Of a stretch of 27,096 nt of DNA, positions 1 to 8,383 are shown one piece after another. The translations under genes and the position numbers were made by a program. The notes beneath the pieces were generated by a model. It was not told where the DNA came from and did no database searches. It worked only from the letters and a program-made list of their open reading frames with translations. Within the stretch, counting starts at the first letter, position 1; every line of letters begins with the position of its first letter. Source of the DNA: Hyphochytrium catenoides (lineage: Eukaryota; Sar; Hyphochytriomycetes; Hyphochytriales; Hyphochytriaceae); assembly GCA_900088475.1 (NCBI GenBank), contig FLMG01004220.1, forward strand, positions 1 to 27,096, given 5' to 3'.

Positions 1-16
1 GAGAGAGAGAGAGAGA
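1..16. repeat. (GA)n microsatellite at window edge
   Basis: Eight GA units begin the window and probably continue to its left. The tract lies inside an intron of the minus-strand dynein light chain gene, so it reads CT on the sense strand, as in the introns of CRM1-B and CHIP. Confidence 0.9.
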
Positions 17-126
17 CAGGGAGGCGAGTCTGGAGGGGAAGAGAAAGAGAGAGACAAGAATGCAAGGAGAGAAAAAGAAAGAGAGAGGAGGACAGAAGAA
101 GAGAGCAAGAAAAGAGAGCTACTTAC

Positions 127-823
127 CAGCCTTTGGTGCCAAACTCCTTCTCCATCTTAGCGCGAATGTAGGAAGCCATGGCCGTATATACCTTCCCTGT
201 CTGAGAGAGCGAGAGAAGGGGGATGGGAGCCAGGTTTGAGTCAATTGCAGGAAGGGGCTACGCTGCTGGAGAGGAAGGAAGAATGAAGGGAAAGAGATAG
301 GAAGAAGTACGAGGGACAAAGCTGGGTAAGGTCAAGGAATCTGCACAGAGAGAGAGAGGGACGAGAGAGAGAGAGAGAGAGTGTGTGTGTGTGAGAGAAC
401 AATAGCGGGAAAGAGTGCCCGTGAGAGAGAGGACCAGAAAGCTGATAGGACGACAAAAGGAGAAAGATCTGTAGGACGGAAAAAAAGGAGTGGCCATCGC
501 GACTCTTCCGGCTCTTCCACTTTCTTCCTCTCTTTCTCTTCTATGGACCCTACCTCTGCTCTTTCACTCTCTGTCTTTCCCTCTTTTCCCCTTCCTGTTG
601 CTGATCTCTATTCCTCTCTGCCTGCCTTGTCTGATTTCTTGCTAGAAGTAGCTATTCGCCCTACTCTTTCCTCCTTCTCTCTCACCACTGTCTGGCTCTG
701 AAAGGCCTCCTTGGCAATCTGCACAACCGTCTCCAGCACGTTATCTGCCATATCTTCAGCGTAGACTGTCGTCTTATAGAAGCTGTCTCCGCGCTCTCTG
801 TCGGCCTTCACAAGCTCCGCCAT
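127..823 (-). CDS. Dynein light chain, LC8 (DYNLL) family, 3' end off window
   Basis: Small dimeric light chain of dynein motors and a general dimerisation hub, acting in cytoplasm or axoneme. Visible exons are 686-823 (46 codons from the ATG at 821-823, context AGAATGGCG) and 127-200 (24 codons plus TG). Intron 201-685 begins GTGAGAG and ends CTCTCAG; the next donor GTAAGT is at 121-126. Exon 1 has EDMADNVLETVVQIAKEAF and exon 2 has MASYIRAKMEKEFGTKGW. These match the LC8 pattern D-M-x-E-x..AxxA, then A-x-Y-I-K-x-x-F-x-K-x-x-x-x-W. The split codon at the second junction makes the conserved Trp. The remaining part, the beta strands with the H-C/V-I-V-G-x-x-F-G motif, must lie left of base 1. 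An axonemal LC8 or DNAL4-like member is possible; the start of exon 2 could shift by one codon. Confidence 0.85.
363..398. repeat. Compound (GA)9(GT)6 microsatellite
   Basis: Nine GA units (363-380) switch to six GT units (381-392) and back to GAGAGA. It lies in the dynein light chain intron and is likely length-polymorphic. Confidence 0.9.
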
Positions 824-872
824 TCTTTCTTTGACCTCCTTCTTCCTCGTTGGCTTACTCTTGCTCTCTGCG

Positions 873-904
<32 letters not shown>

Positions 905-2343
905 CTTCTTCTCTTTCCGCTGCCTGTTATCGTCGTGAAGTTGCTCTCTGAAGGTTGGTTAATATTCGCTTCTCTCTTCAGTAAGATCACCAGGGGAGCT
1001 AGTATAGAAGTCAAAGGGCAGTTCCAGTGCTTCTTCTTCTCCTTATGCTGTCTCTATGGCGCCCCTACAGCAGAGGATAGATGATTGAGCTCATCCTCCT
1101 CAGGTCCGCAGCGCAGCAGTCAGCAGCCTCAGCGCTAGTGAGAAGAGAGAAGGGAAGGTTCGACTCTTATGCTGAAGAGAGATGTTGGATGACTTGTGGA
1201 GACCTTGGGTTGTGCCTCTTCAGAGGCTGCGCTTCTCATCAACAGCTTCCTTTCCTTTCCTTTCCTTTCTGGTTTTTTTGAGTGTCTCTCTCCTTTCTCT
1301 TCTTCTTCTTCTTTCTCTCTCTCTCTTTCGGTCTCTGTTTCGTCCGTGCGTGTCTCTCTTTCTGTGGCTGTTATCTCAGTTAACCCTAAGATATTGTGTC
1401 TCTGTCTTACTTTTTGTTTCTCTGTCTCCCCTCTCTTTGTCGTCCTCTCTCACTCTTTCTCTCTCTTTCACGAAACGGCATCAGCTGGAGGGACTACAGG
1501 ACTGTCCGAAATCCGCTAAAGTACGAAATCCTCACTTTTAGACATGACTTTGTACGATTTCAATGTTTAATCTCCCTTGACTTCATAGCAACAGGTAGTA
1601 CTTGTAAGTGTAATAAGTCTCGTTTAGTCGGCTTTAAAACCGTACAAGAGACGGTTTCGCAGCCTGCTTCACTCCATTGTCTCCTCCTTCCTCTCTCTCT
1701 CTCTCTCTGTCTCTCTCTCTTTTCCTCTCTCTCTCCTCCCTCTATCTTGCCCTTATTAACTCTTTCTCCCTGTGACTCTTCGTTCGTGCTGTGTCATCGC
1801 AGCCGTTCTTTCACCCAGGACAAAATGCTGCTGCTGGTGGCTCAGCTAGTTATTGCGGTTGTTGTCTCTTCCATCCAACGGAGACGACAAGGTTAATGCT
1901 TCAACAAGGTAATGCCCCGCACCCAGAGCGTGGCAGCCGGGATATTGTTAGCATTAGGGAGCAATAAGAAGGAAGTAAAAAAGCTAATCACCGTCGATGA
2001 TAGGGAGAACTGTTGTTTGAAAGAAGGGAGGAAGAAGACTTTTAAACCAGCAACGAGGAAGAGAGAGAGTAGTAGCAAGGAGGGGATCGTAGCAGGTGGT
2101 GGCAGAAGACATGACTGATTGGGCAAGCGGGAAAGGAAGAAGATAACTTTGATGCAACAAACAGTCGCCATGGTGCATGCTCAAATCAGCACCACGCGGG
2201 TTAGCAAGGAGAAGTAGAGACGGACGGGAACATAGCGACGACACCACGAGCGAGAGAACCAGTTCCGCCATTAAACAGACCAACAAGAGAATGGCTCCTA
2301 TTAATTCTAACGGCGATAGAGGGGACTATAGTTCACAGCGTCA
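824..2343. other. Intergenic region, CT-rich, no confident gene
   Basis: Between the 5' end of the dynein light chain gene and the 3' end of the methyltransferase gene. It holds CT runs at 877-904, about 1310-1325 and 1690-1720, and a more AT-rich unique stretch at about 1500-1670. A short ORF at 1824-1896 (+) begins MLLLVAQLVIAVVVSS and ends in a basic tail, resembling a membrane anchor; an acceptor-like CACCCAG precedes it. Another ATG ORF at 1912-2118 (+, 68 codons) has no recognisable similarity. Neither has enough support to be called. Confidence 0.5.
1637..1657. other. Perfect 7-bp inverted repeat (hairpin)
   Basis: AAACCGT (1637-1643) and ACGGTTT (1651-1657) are perfect inverted copies around a 7-nt spacer, in the AT-rich part of the intergenic region. 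A purpose is not visible. Confidence 0.45.
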
Positions 2344-3432
2344 TCAGCGGTCGTCAGAGGACGAGAGAGCCCGCGCCATGACAATGACAACGTCACTTGG
2401 CAAAGAGAAACCTTCTTCTCTGATTTTCTCTTTCTCTCCTCCAATGTTCTCTACTAGCTTCTCTAGGAAGATTCTTTCCCAGGCCTCCTCTGTCTTCTTG
2501 TTACTCGCCTGCTGGCCTTCATAAAAAGCTAAGAAGTCTTGCACTTTGTCAAACCTCATGGGGAGAGACAGAGTCTCCACTTTAAGTACTTCAAAGCCAG
2601 TCTCTTGTAAGAGAGACAGGTACGGCTCCAGTTTCCACAGAGAGAACGAAGAAAACGGTGTCTCTTCCATCTCTTTTACTGTCAACGGCTCCTCCCCCGC
2701 GAACCAGCCCCTCGCCTGCTTTAAGACTCTGAGAAACGGGACTTTGGAGGGGTGGGGCCAGTGAGAGGAGAGAAGTACACCTCCTTGCCCTCTAAGCAAC
2801 GTATGAAAGATGCCCAAGGTTTCCTTAAACTCCCGAACGTAGGGAAGACACAGAGAAGTTACGATGGCATCGTAGTTGCCTCTCCTCCCCTCTTCTTCCT
2901 CTCTCTCTGTCCCAGCGCCACGAGCAGCTCCGTTCTGCAGTTGGTCCAAAAGAGGACTGTCGGGGTCTATCCTTAGCAATACCATAGAAGAGGAAGCCTG
3001 GGCAGCTGAAGGGGTGGAAGAGGAAGATGAAGGAGAGGCATGTCTCGCTTCACCTTTCCTATCAAGGGCTAGGACCAGAGCGGCGTGTCTCTCCTTTGCT
3101 CTGGCCAGCATCTCTTCTGACCAGTCCGCCGTCACCACGTGAATGGGCCGAGAGACCAATCCATCTAACGCTGCATTGAGGATGGTGAGGGAAGGCTCAC
3201 CTGTTCCTGCGCCAAAGTCTAAGACGACCGCTCCCTTGTTTCTCTTTAGTCCTTCTCCCTTCTCTTTCTCTTCCTTTTTCTCTTCTTCATGATGCCTATC
3301 CAGCCCTTGATCTAGAAGCTCTGTCATGCGCGTATAGAGAGGCTGGAAACGGGTACGGAGTATCGGGTCATACTTTGGCGCCAGAGCGTTCCAGTCTTGC
3401 ATTGCAGCTTGATCCTCCTCTAGCTGGGGCAT
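2344..3432 (-). CDS. Class I SAM-dependent methyltransferase
   Basis: A 362-residue single-exon ORF from ATG (3430-3432) to TGA (2344-2346). The Rossmann-fold SAM-binding motif I, VLDFGAGTGEPSL, is at about residues 70-82. A motif II-like segment, VVTADWSEEMLARAKER, follows at about 99-115. The motif IV/V region YDAIVTSLCLPYV is at about 188-200, and GGVLLSSHW at about 217-225. This is the UbiE/Coq5-like general layout, but the substrate cannot be told. Low-complexity insertions interrupt the fold: an E/K-rich run near residues 48-62, a Ser-rich run near 133-148, and an E/R/G run near 176-185. It has no visible intron, unlike nearly all neighbours. Its CT/GA-rich codon runs match local base bias. 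Confidence 0.82.
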   Translation of the reverse strand: MPQLEEDQAAMQDWNALAPKYDPILRTRFQPLYTRMTELLDQGLDRHHEEEKKEEKEKGEGLKRNKGAVVLDFGAGTGEPSLTILNAALDGLVSRPIHVVTADWSEEMLARAKERHAALVLALDRKGEARHASPSSSSSTPSAAQASSSMVLLRIDPDSPLLDQLQNGAARGAGTEREEEEGRRGNYDAIVTSLCLPYVREFKETLGIFHTLLRGQGGVLLSSHWPHPSKVPFLRVLKQARGWFAGEEPLTVKEMEETPFSSFSLWKLEPYLSLLQETGFEVLKVETLSLPMRFDKVQDFLAFYEGQQASNKKTEEAWERIFLEKLVENIGGEKEKIREEGFSLPSDVVIVMARALSSSDDR

Positions 3433-3717
3433 CCTTACGCTTCTTCTCTGCTGTTATCTATCTTTTCGCTTACTTTGTCCTCTCCCTCTTTCAGCCGTTG
3501 CACAGGCGGGCCTTGGGCTCTTTCTCTCCCGGTGGACCTTCAGTCCTAATGACTGTCTCCAAGTTCTATCTTCACTCCTCTGTACTGCCACTTGCACAAT
3601 TGCGAGGAAGATTGAAAGTGGAAAGAGTGACAGAAGAGGACCAACCCTGCCGGACCAGCAACGAAACGAACATGAAAGAATAATATGAGAGTAAAAGATG
3701 TAGCTGGACTGTCTGTC

Positions 3718-3729
3718 ATTGGTCATTGG
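3718..3729 (-). promoter_or_regulatory. Two tandem CCAAT boxes (candidate)
   Basis: On the minus strand, CCAAT occurs twice, 7 bp apart (3725-3729 and 3718-3722), about 290 bp upstream of the methyltransferase start codon and in its orientation. NF-Y sites have this core. The motif is short, so chance occurrence is possible. A GGTGGC/GCCACC hairpin (3728-3743) overlaps the site. Confidence 0.3.
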
Positions 3730-4082
3730 TGGCCTTTGCCACCGGGAGGAGGGAGCAGCAGGAAATAGAGATGACAAGACAAGAAAGAGGAGGAGGGAAA
3801 GGAAGCGGAGGATAGACAGACAGAATAATACTGCACTTCTCCTCCGTTGACAACCAGCTGGAGGGGATGATGGTTGAAGATGCCAAGAGCAAAGCATGCC
3901 GCTAACGGGCTTATCACAGCTGTTGTGTGTGTCTCTTTCTCTCCGAAGATCCACGCCTCCTCCTCTCTCCAAAGAATAGGAAAAATGCACCACTTCTTCT
4001 GCCTCCGTCCTGGATCAGAAGCTGGCCGAGAGAAGGGTTCTTTGGGTAGAGAGAGAGAGAAGAGAGAGAGAGAGTATGGCGT

Positions 4083-4157
4083 TGGTAGGAACTAGGGTTT
4101 GAACCCCGTGTTAGCGGATGTCAATCAGGCCTTGTAACCACTGCTGGGTTACTAGAG
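4083..4157 (-). repeat. tRNA-derived element (SINE-like)
   Basis: Read on the minus strand, 4094-4106 contains GGTTCAAACCC, a perfect match to the Pol III box B consensus GGTTCRANYCC. About 40 nt upstream lies a box A-like segment, TAACCCAGCAGTGGTTA. The sequence after box B (CTAGTTCCTACC) has the form of a tRNA 3' acceptor strand. No 5' strand pairs with it and the T-stem is imperfect, so this is not a working tRNA gene; it looks like a tRNA-derived SINE head or a decayed tRNA. The core TAACCACTGCTGG (+) recurs near 4635-4647 with a weaker box B-like sequence, perhaps a second decayed copy. Confidence 0.4.
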
Positions 4158-4948
4158 AGGTCAAGAAGTGCCATAGGCCCAAGAATCTCTCATGGAGAAG
4201 AGGGATTCCTGCTTATCATAAGTACTAGGGCAAATCTCGTATCGTCCCCTCTGCCCGCTTACTCTCTCTCTTCTTGGACGCCTCATTGCAGCTGCCTCCT
4301 GCCCCTATCCTGGCATCCTCTCTGACTCTACCCCTTCTTTCTCTTACACTGCGCCACTCTTTTCTGTGCATCGACAGTACGGATGTGCAATATCGATAAC
4401 ATCTTGTCTTGGGGACTTTCCTGTCTTCATTCTTCTGCCTCTTCCCGTATGACCTGATCCGCAGGGCCTACCCTAGTCCTTCAACTGCTTCGCTCAAGCC
4501 CCTCTAGGTTAATCCTATATGCCACTTCGAGACTACGAGCCGCGATCTCCATCCTCTCATCTACTTCCGCAGACATCTAGAGATTCATGGCGTGTCGGTC
4601 ATGGCGTATCGGTACGGGCGTTAGAGAGAGAATCTAACCACTGCTGGCACTATAAGTTCCAAGAGATACCAATGCCCTCGACCTTTCAAGGGCCTTGCTC
4701 TTTCTCTTTGCTTGCTGCACCTTCACGTCGGTAGGATTTTGAGTTCAGCCCGCATAAGGAGCTCTGCGAAGCTCCGGGATAGTGAGTCTTCCGTTGCCCG
4801 TCACCAGGAGAGAGGATGCTTCCAGCATGGCCTTCAGCATCTTGCTGATGCTAATTGCCGCGCTTGTTTTGCTTTTCACGCTGTTCTTCAGCTCCTCTCC
4901 GCGCCGTATCCCGCGAAATAGGTAGAAGCTGCTTAATCTTCAAGAACT

Positions 4949-6058
4949 TCATCCCCAAGCGCTGTTCATGCTATAGTTCATCACCAGGGTACCATTCACC
5001 TGAAAGCACTAAATTACGAAGAAAATTTCTTAGCCCATCGAGAAAAGCTCTAACGCCAAAAAAGAGAGAGTGCATCGGTGGTAATTGTATTATAAAGTGC
5101 AAGAGATGCATTTGCTCAGAGGAAATTTTTTAGACCGCCGGACGGTGGAGGTGGCCGGGCGCGAACAAGCCAAAGCAAGACGGCGTAGAAGGAACTCTCA
5201 CCAAGCAGCGAAAGGTCACGAAGACGGCAGAGCCGGCAAGAGCACTACTTATTAAGAGCAGCAACAAAGTAGAAACAGATTGGAGGTGGAAAGGGATGTA
5301 GGAACAGCAAGAAGGCACAAGAGATGAGAGCAGAATGGAAACAAGATGGATCAGCAAACCTCATATAGCTGAGCGAGTGTGTCGTCGGGGCTCGGCGCAA
5401 AGGCAGCATTTACATAGAGGATCTATAACAGCAGAAGGAGTGGGTTTTGTGAGCCCTGCTTCTAGGTTCATTGATTGAGAAAGACATGAGACTTTGTCGA
5501 AGTAGACTTTGAGGGCCAGACTTCTACAGGTGTGAAGAAAGAGAGGTAAACGCGCACCAGCGGATCAGACTCTGAAAGCTTCAGCTGCTTTCTAAGAAAT
5601 GCAATGACCTGGGAGAGTTGAAGAGCACCATTTATGAGTGAATAGACGAAACATCGGGGGCGGAATGGTAAGAGATTGATTGAGGTGATGCAAAGTGGAA
5701 AGAAGGGTAACAGAGAACAATTGGATTCTATGAAGGACAGGCTACACCAAAGGCTTAGGCTAAGTGTGATGCGCACGATGAGGTTGGGAGGACCCGTCTT
5801 GCATACCACATGTACCGAATCCGAGGAGCTTACAAGGAACTTGTTCTTCTTCATGATGGGTGCACTCCCCACTGCCATGAACTGAAGCTTAACTGAGGAA
5901 GTTCCTTAGTTCCTCGTCTCCTTCTGCTCAACTGAGTGCTAGTTACCTTTCTCTGGTGCCAACTTTCTCCCATGAGAACTCACAGAAGCAGCAGATACAG
6001 TCCCTGGTAGACCTTCACTAGTCACCTGGTTAGCATCGCCAGCCTTTTCTTCTTCCAT
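4949..6058 (-). CDS. ATG12: Autophagy ubiquitin-like modifier ATG12, five exons
   Basis: Ubiquitin-like protein that the E1-like ATG7 and E2-like ATG10 couple to a lysine of ATG5; the conjugate then promotes ATG8 lipidation. Exons are 5947-6058, 5807-5892, 5558-5608, 5360-5422 and 4949-5008, giving 123 residues in one frame with no stop. The fold follows the family in order and spacing: VKLQFMAVGSAPIMKKNKF, SVHVVIAFLRKQLKL, ILYVNAAFAPSPDD, AQLYECFQVNGTLVMNY, and SAWG at the very end. The terminal Gly, followed directly by TGA, is the residue that forms the isopeptide bond, so no processing is needed. The first 37 residues are a poorly conserved tail, usual for ATG12. Intron 2 (198 nt) has no in-frame stop, so retention would insert 66 residues. 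The donor of intron 3 (GTGCGC) is weak. Human and plant relatives align across every junction without gaps. Confidence 0.93.
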
Positions 6059-6082
6059 CCTCAGTGCCGCTTAACTCACGCT

Positions 6083-6295
6083 ATGTCGCGCGGTAACCGT
6101 AAGTAATCGTAGAGAAACTGTAATAACTGTCTTCCTTCTCCCCTGGTAGCGATTCCTCGGTCTCGAGGTGAATGCTTGCTACTGAAGTGCGTGGCAAAGT
6201 GTTCTGATCTTCAAGATCTTCTTAGGACCTTGCGGCTGCTCATTCAGACAGAGCTTTCCTGCAGCTGCCTGCTCCTGCATGGCAAAAGCTGGTGA
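6083..6295 (+). CDS. Possible small gene divergent from ATG12 (unidentified)
   Basis: An ATG at 6083 gives MSRGN and then a very good donor (GTAAGTAATC, from 6099). A CCCTGGTAG acceptor ends at 6149. Joining 6083-6098 to 6150-6295 gives a 53-residue frame with five Cys (for example GECLLLKCVAKCSDLQ). No family was recognised. MSRGN followed by an intron recalls the start of SERF/4F5 proteins, but the expected lysine/arginine-rich continuation is not found. The exon structure downstream of 6168 is uncertain (another GTGAAT donor is possible at 6168). Its start codon is only 24 bp from the ATG12 start, so the two would share a promoter region. Confidence 0.3.
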
Positions 6296-6957
6296 TGTTC
6301 TGAAGCTTTCTCAGTTGCTGTATGAGGCTCTTCCTGATCTTGAGCTTTCCTCTACACCGCAACCCTAGTTATGTTCAGCCGCTAACGGTATTATAATGGT
6401 AGCTGTGCTCAACCTCAATGTTGCCAAGGCAGATCGTTAGCAAAGATGAAAGACGGATGCATGGAGGGAATATGTTCTACACGGTCAGTCGAGGATGCTC
6501 TTTTATCGTGTCCTCCTCTTGTCATGACCACTGACAAACGCTGTTCCCCTGTAGGCATTGGATCCTGGTACAAAGGCGTGTTGAGTAGTGGTAGCGACTA
6601 AGTATTAACTCTGCAGGAGATGATGATAGTCTTTAGAGGTTCTCAGACAACGGATAAGTCATGTCTGCAGTTGCTGTGAGGGCTTTGTGCCATGTACATT
6701 GTGCGGAAGTGGCCTTATGAAGAAAATTAAACGACACTTGTTCATCAACTATCCTCCTTCGCCCAAATGAAGAAGCATGAGCAAGGACGTTGGCTTTTAT
6801 GGGCCCTCAGCTAACTTGGAAGCGCTCTGAGCTCTATGACTAAGCAGTGCATGTGGCCAGCTTCACTCTATACGAGGGCCAACCGTATAAACCATAAATA
6901 AGTAACTAGACTCTAGGCCAACAGTTTTTGGTTCCATATGGCAGACTAGCCTCACAA
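6296..6957. other. Unassigned interval between ATG12 side and SPT4 3' end
   Basis: No frame gives a recognisable protein. A short ATG frame at 6279-6368 (+) reads MAKAGDVLKLSQLLYEALPD and could be a later exon of the putative plus-strand gene starting at 6083. The base composition is balanced and free of microsatellites, like the rest of the 4.1-14.3 kb block. Confidence 0.4.
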
Positions 6958-7552
6958 TTAGGCGGCAGCAGGATCTTTTGCCCTGTATGGGATGCCCTTG
7001 TCCCTTAGATAGCGAAGTATGTGATCAGGTAGAGTTCCATTCACCTCAACGGCATAGCAGCCAGGTTTGAAGCGTGCTGTGCCAATATTTGGCGCCAATG
7101 CAGAGTAGTGCATGGAGTGGGGAGATAGAGTTAGGAGAGTTATACGTTATCCTAGATATAACAGTCAGCACACTGCGTACCTATTCTTTGCCACTTCGCA
7201 ACCCAGCTTTCAGTAGGATAGAGAACCGAGATCATGCTAAAGAAGGAGGTGAGGGTGATGTCCCTTAAGCCCAATAAATCAATCGCGAAGCTCTACTTAC
7301 CCGTCAAAATATGGGCTCGTGCATTCAGAAACGCGATCTTTGTTCTCCTCCATCTCTAAGAAAGGGCAGTTGTCGCAGCCCTGCTCATAGAACTGCAAGG
7401 GTTGTCAGCAATATCGATGGAAATAACTAACAGAAACTACCTGCCTGAGAAAAGCCCTTGATGAGAGAGCAAACGAGGCAAGCTCTCAATTGACGCAAGT
7501 CTACGGGTATCTCCGCGTGTTCAAAGTCTTCTTCGTCATCGTTATAGTTCAT
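6958..7552 (-). CDS. SPT4: Transcription elongation factor SPT4, four exons
   Basis: Small zinc-binding partner of SPT5 (the DSIF complex), which binds RNA polymerase II and promotes processive elongation in the nucleus. Exons are 7445-7552, 7301-7392, 7181-7236 and 6958-7076, coding for 124 residues and ending in TAA (6958-6960). Diagnostic segments are DLRQLRACLVCSLIK with the first Cys pair, FYEQGCDNCPF with the second (CxxC...CxxC zinc site), CTSPYFDGMISV, ESWVAKWQRIARFKPGCYAV and GIPYRAKD. All align with human SUPT4H1 and yeast Spt4 without gaps across junctions. Intron 1 (52 nt) must start GC (CAG/GCAGGT) to keep the frame; introns 2 and 3 are GT-AG. The start is the first ATG in frame (7550-7552); the frame stays open upstream to an acceptor at 7667 without another ATG. 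About 17 residues precede the conserved core, slightly more than usual. Confidence 0.93.
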
Positions 7553-7972
7553 GATACCCCTTGAACGGCGTTGCCACAGACAGGCGTTGAACCCTCCACA
7601 AAGGTCGGCGTCGAATGACTTCTGACTTGTTGACGCCAACAGTCGAGAGCTACTTGGGCGGAAGGGCTAGTGGGCAAGAGAAGAGATCATCCCTAGTACA
7701 GCTGTAGCCTCACGAAGACGCACAGCTTATTTATACTACCGAACCCCGGCCTCTGCAGACAAGAACGGAAAATCTGCAGACCGACGAAGTTCAGGGAAGT
7801 AATTTGTGGCAGGGAACAGCCTTCGATAACCAAAGATATACTTTGACGAGTGATCCTTTTTATAGTTATCACCAAAAGAAAAACAACTATGCTGGATAGA
7901 GCCTAAGCTATCTGGGATAAGAATATTTCCATTCCGTATAGCAGCCTCACCTTCGTCAACCTTGATCATCAT
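7549..7972 (-). CDS. Possible two-exon gene upstream of SPT4, faint FYRN/FYRC-like pattern
   Basis: ATG at 7970-7972 (context AACATGATG) opens 77 codons: MMIKVDEGEAAIRNGNILIP, then SLGSIQ, KYIFGYRRLFPATNYF. A GTAGTA donor at 7739 and a TGCCCACTAG acceptor at 7667 define a 73-nt intron, typical of this block. Exon 2 (7549-7666) adds ALDCWRQQV and ends TGA, overlapping the SPT4 ATG as ATGA. The spacing LGxI...YIxGYRRL...CWxxV vaguely recalls FYRN/FYRC modules of chromatin proteins, but key positions are missing and this is only a guess. Exon 2 is also open in the SPT4 frame, so an alternative is a 5' leader or an extended SPT4 transcript. Confidence 0.3.
7728..7736 (-). promoter_or_regulatory. 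TATA-like element upstream of SPT4
   Basis: TATAAATAA on the minus strand, about 176 bp before the SPT4 ATG. It would fit a transcript starting near 7700. It also lies inside the putative intron of the ORF at 7549-7972; the two readings compete. Confidence 0.3.
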
Positions 7973-8383
7973 GTTGATTTTGGGTGTGAAGCAGAAGAAA
8001 GGAAGGAAGAAAGAAAGCAGAAAGAAAAGAAAGCCATGGAATTGGAAAATTGGAATTGTCGACCTGCCGCGCAATCGAAAAGCTCAAGATCCGAAAAACT
8101 CAACACGGCGCAACAAGGACTAAAAATCCTCATTGCGAGCTTAAAGACCGAAGGAAGACCAAGACCAGTTGCTTGAGAAATGGAGCCGCGTCTCGCATAG
8201 CTGGAGCTCGAGCAAGAGCGTTAGACTGAGCGCCAGTCTCCTAGCTCAAAAGAAATAATAGTCTTTCCGGTTACGCTGGAGGAAGCTTAGGAACTTTTAG
8301 GTTTAGTGACATTCGACCTCGCCAGCAGTGAGGCAGGGTTTTGTACCACCTGGCGCCACTGACGGCGGGAAAAGTAACAGAAC
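7973..8383. other. 5' flank of CRM1-A, no confident gene
   Basis: Divergent interval between the minus-strand ORF or SPT4 and CRM1-A. An ATG at 8037 (+) opens a 47-codon frame that ends before the CRM1 start and might be an upstream ORF. Unlike the flank of CRM1-B, it has no GA microsatellite beyond a short GAAGAAAGGAAGGAAGAAAG run near 7992-8011. Confidence 0.4.

Larger units (their letters stand above)
3433..4948. other. Intergenic region with no confident gene
   Basis: Upstream of the methyltransferase start (divergent side) and downstream of the ATG12 stop. Translations in all frames are broken or low-complexity. Around 4813-4922 (+) an ATG in good context opens a short hydrophobic peptide (MAFSILLMLIAALVLLFTLF, about 32 codons) just before a possible GTAGAA donor; it could be a signal-anchor exon but no partner exon was found. 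A 6-bp inverted repeat GGAGCT/AGCTCC lies near 4760-4776. The tRNA-like element at about 4083-4157 is listed separately. Confidence 0.5.

Noticed and set aside
3454-3993. 179-codon minus-strand ORF upstream of the methyltransferase
   Set aside because: Compositionally biased Ser/Leu/Arg translation with no family resemblance and no splice or start support.
5468-5878. 136-codon minus-strand ORF as an independent gene
   Set aside because: It is ATG12 exons 2 and 3 read through the open intron 2; only the ends match a known protein.
8185-8245. tRNA-like fold with a perfect AGACT/AGTCT anticodon-type stem before CRM1-A
   Set aside because: The 7-nt loop lacks U33, no T-arm follows and no acceptor stem pairs; chance similarity.
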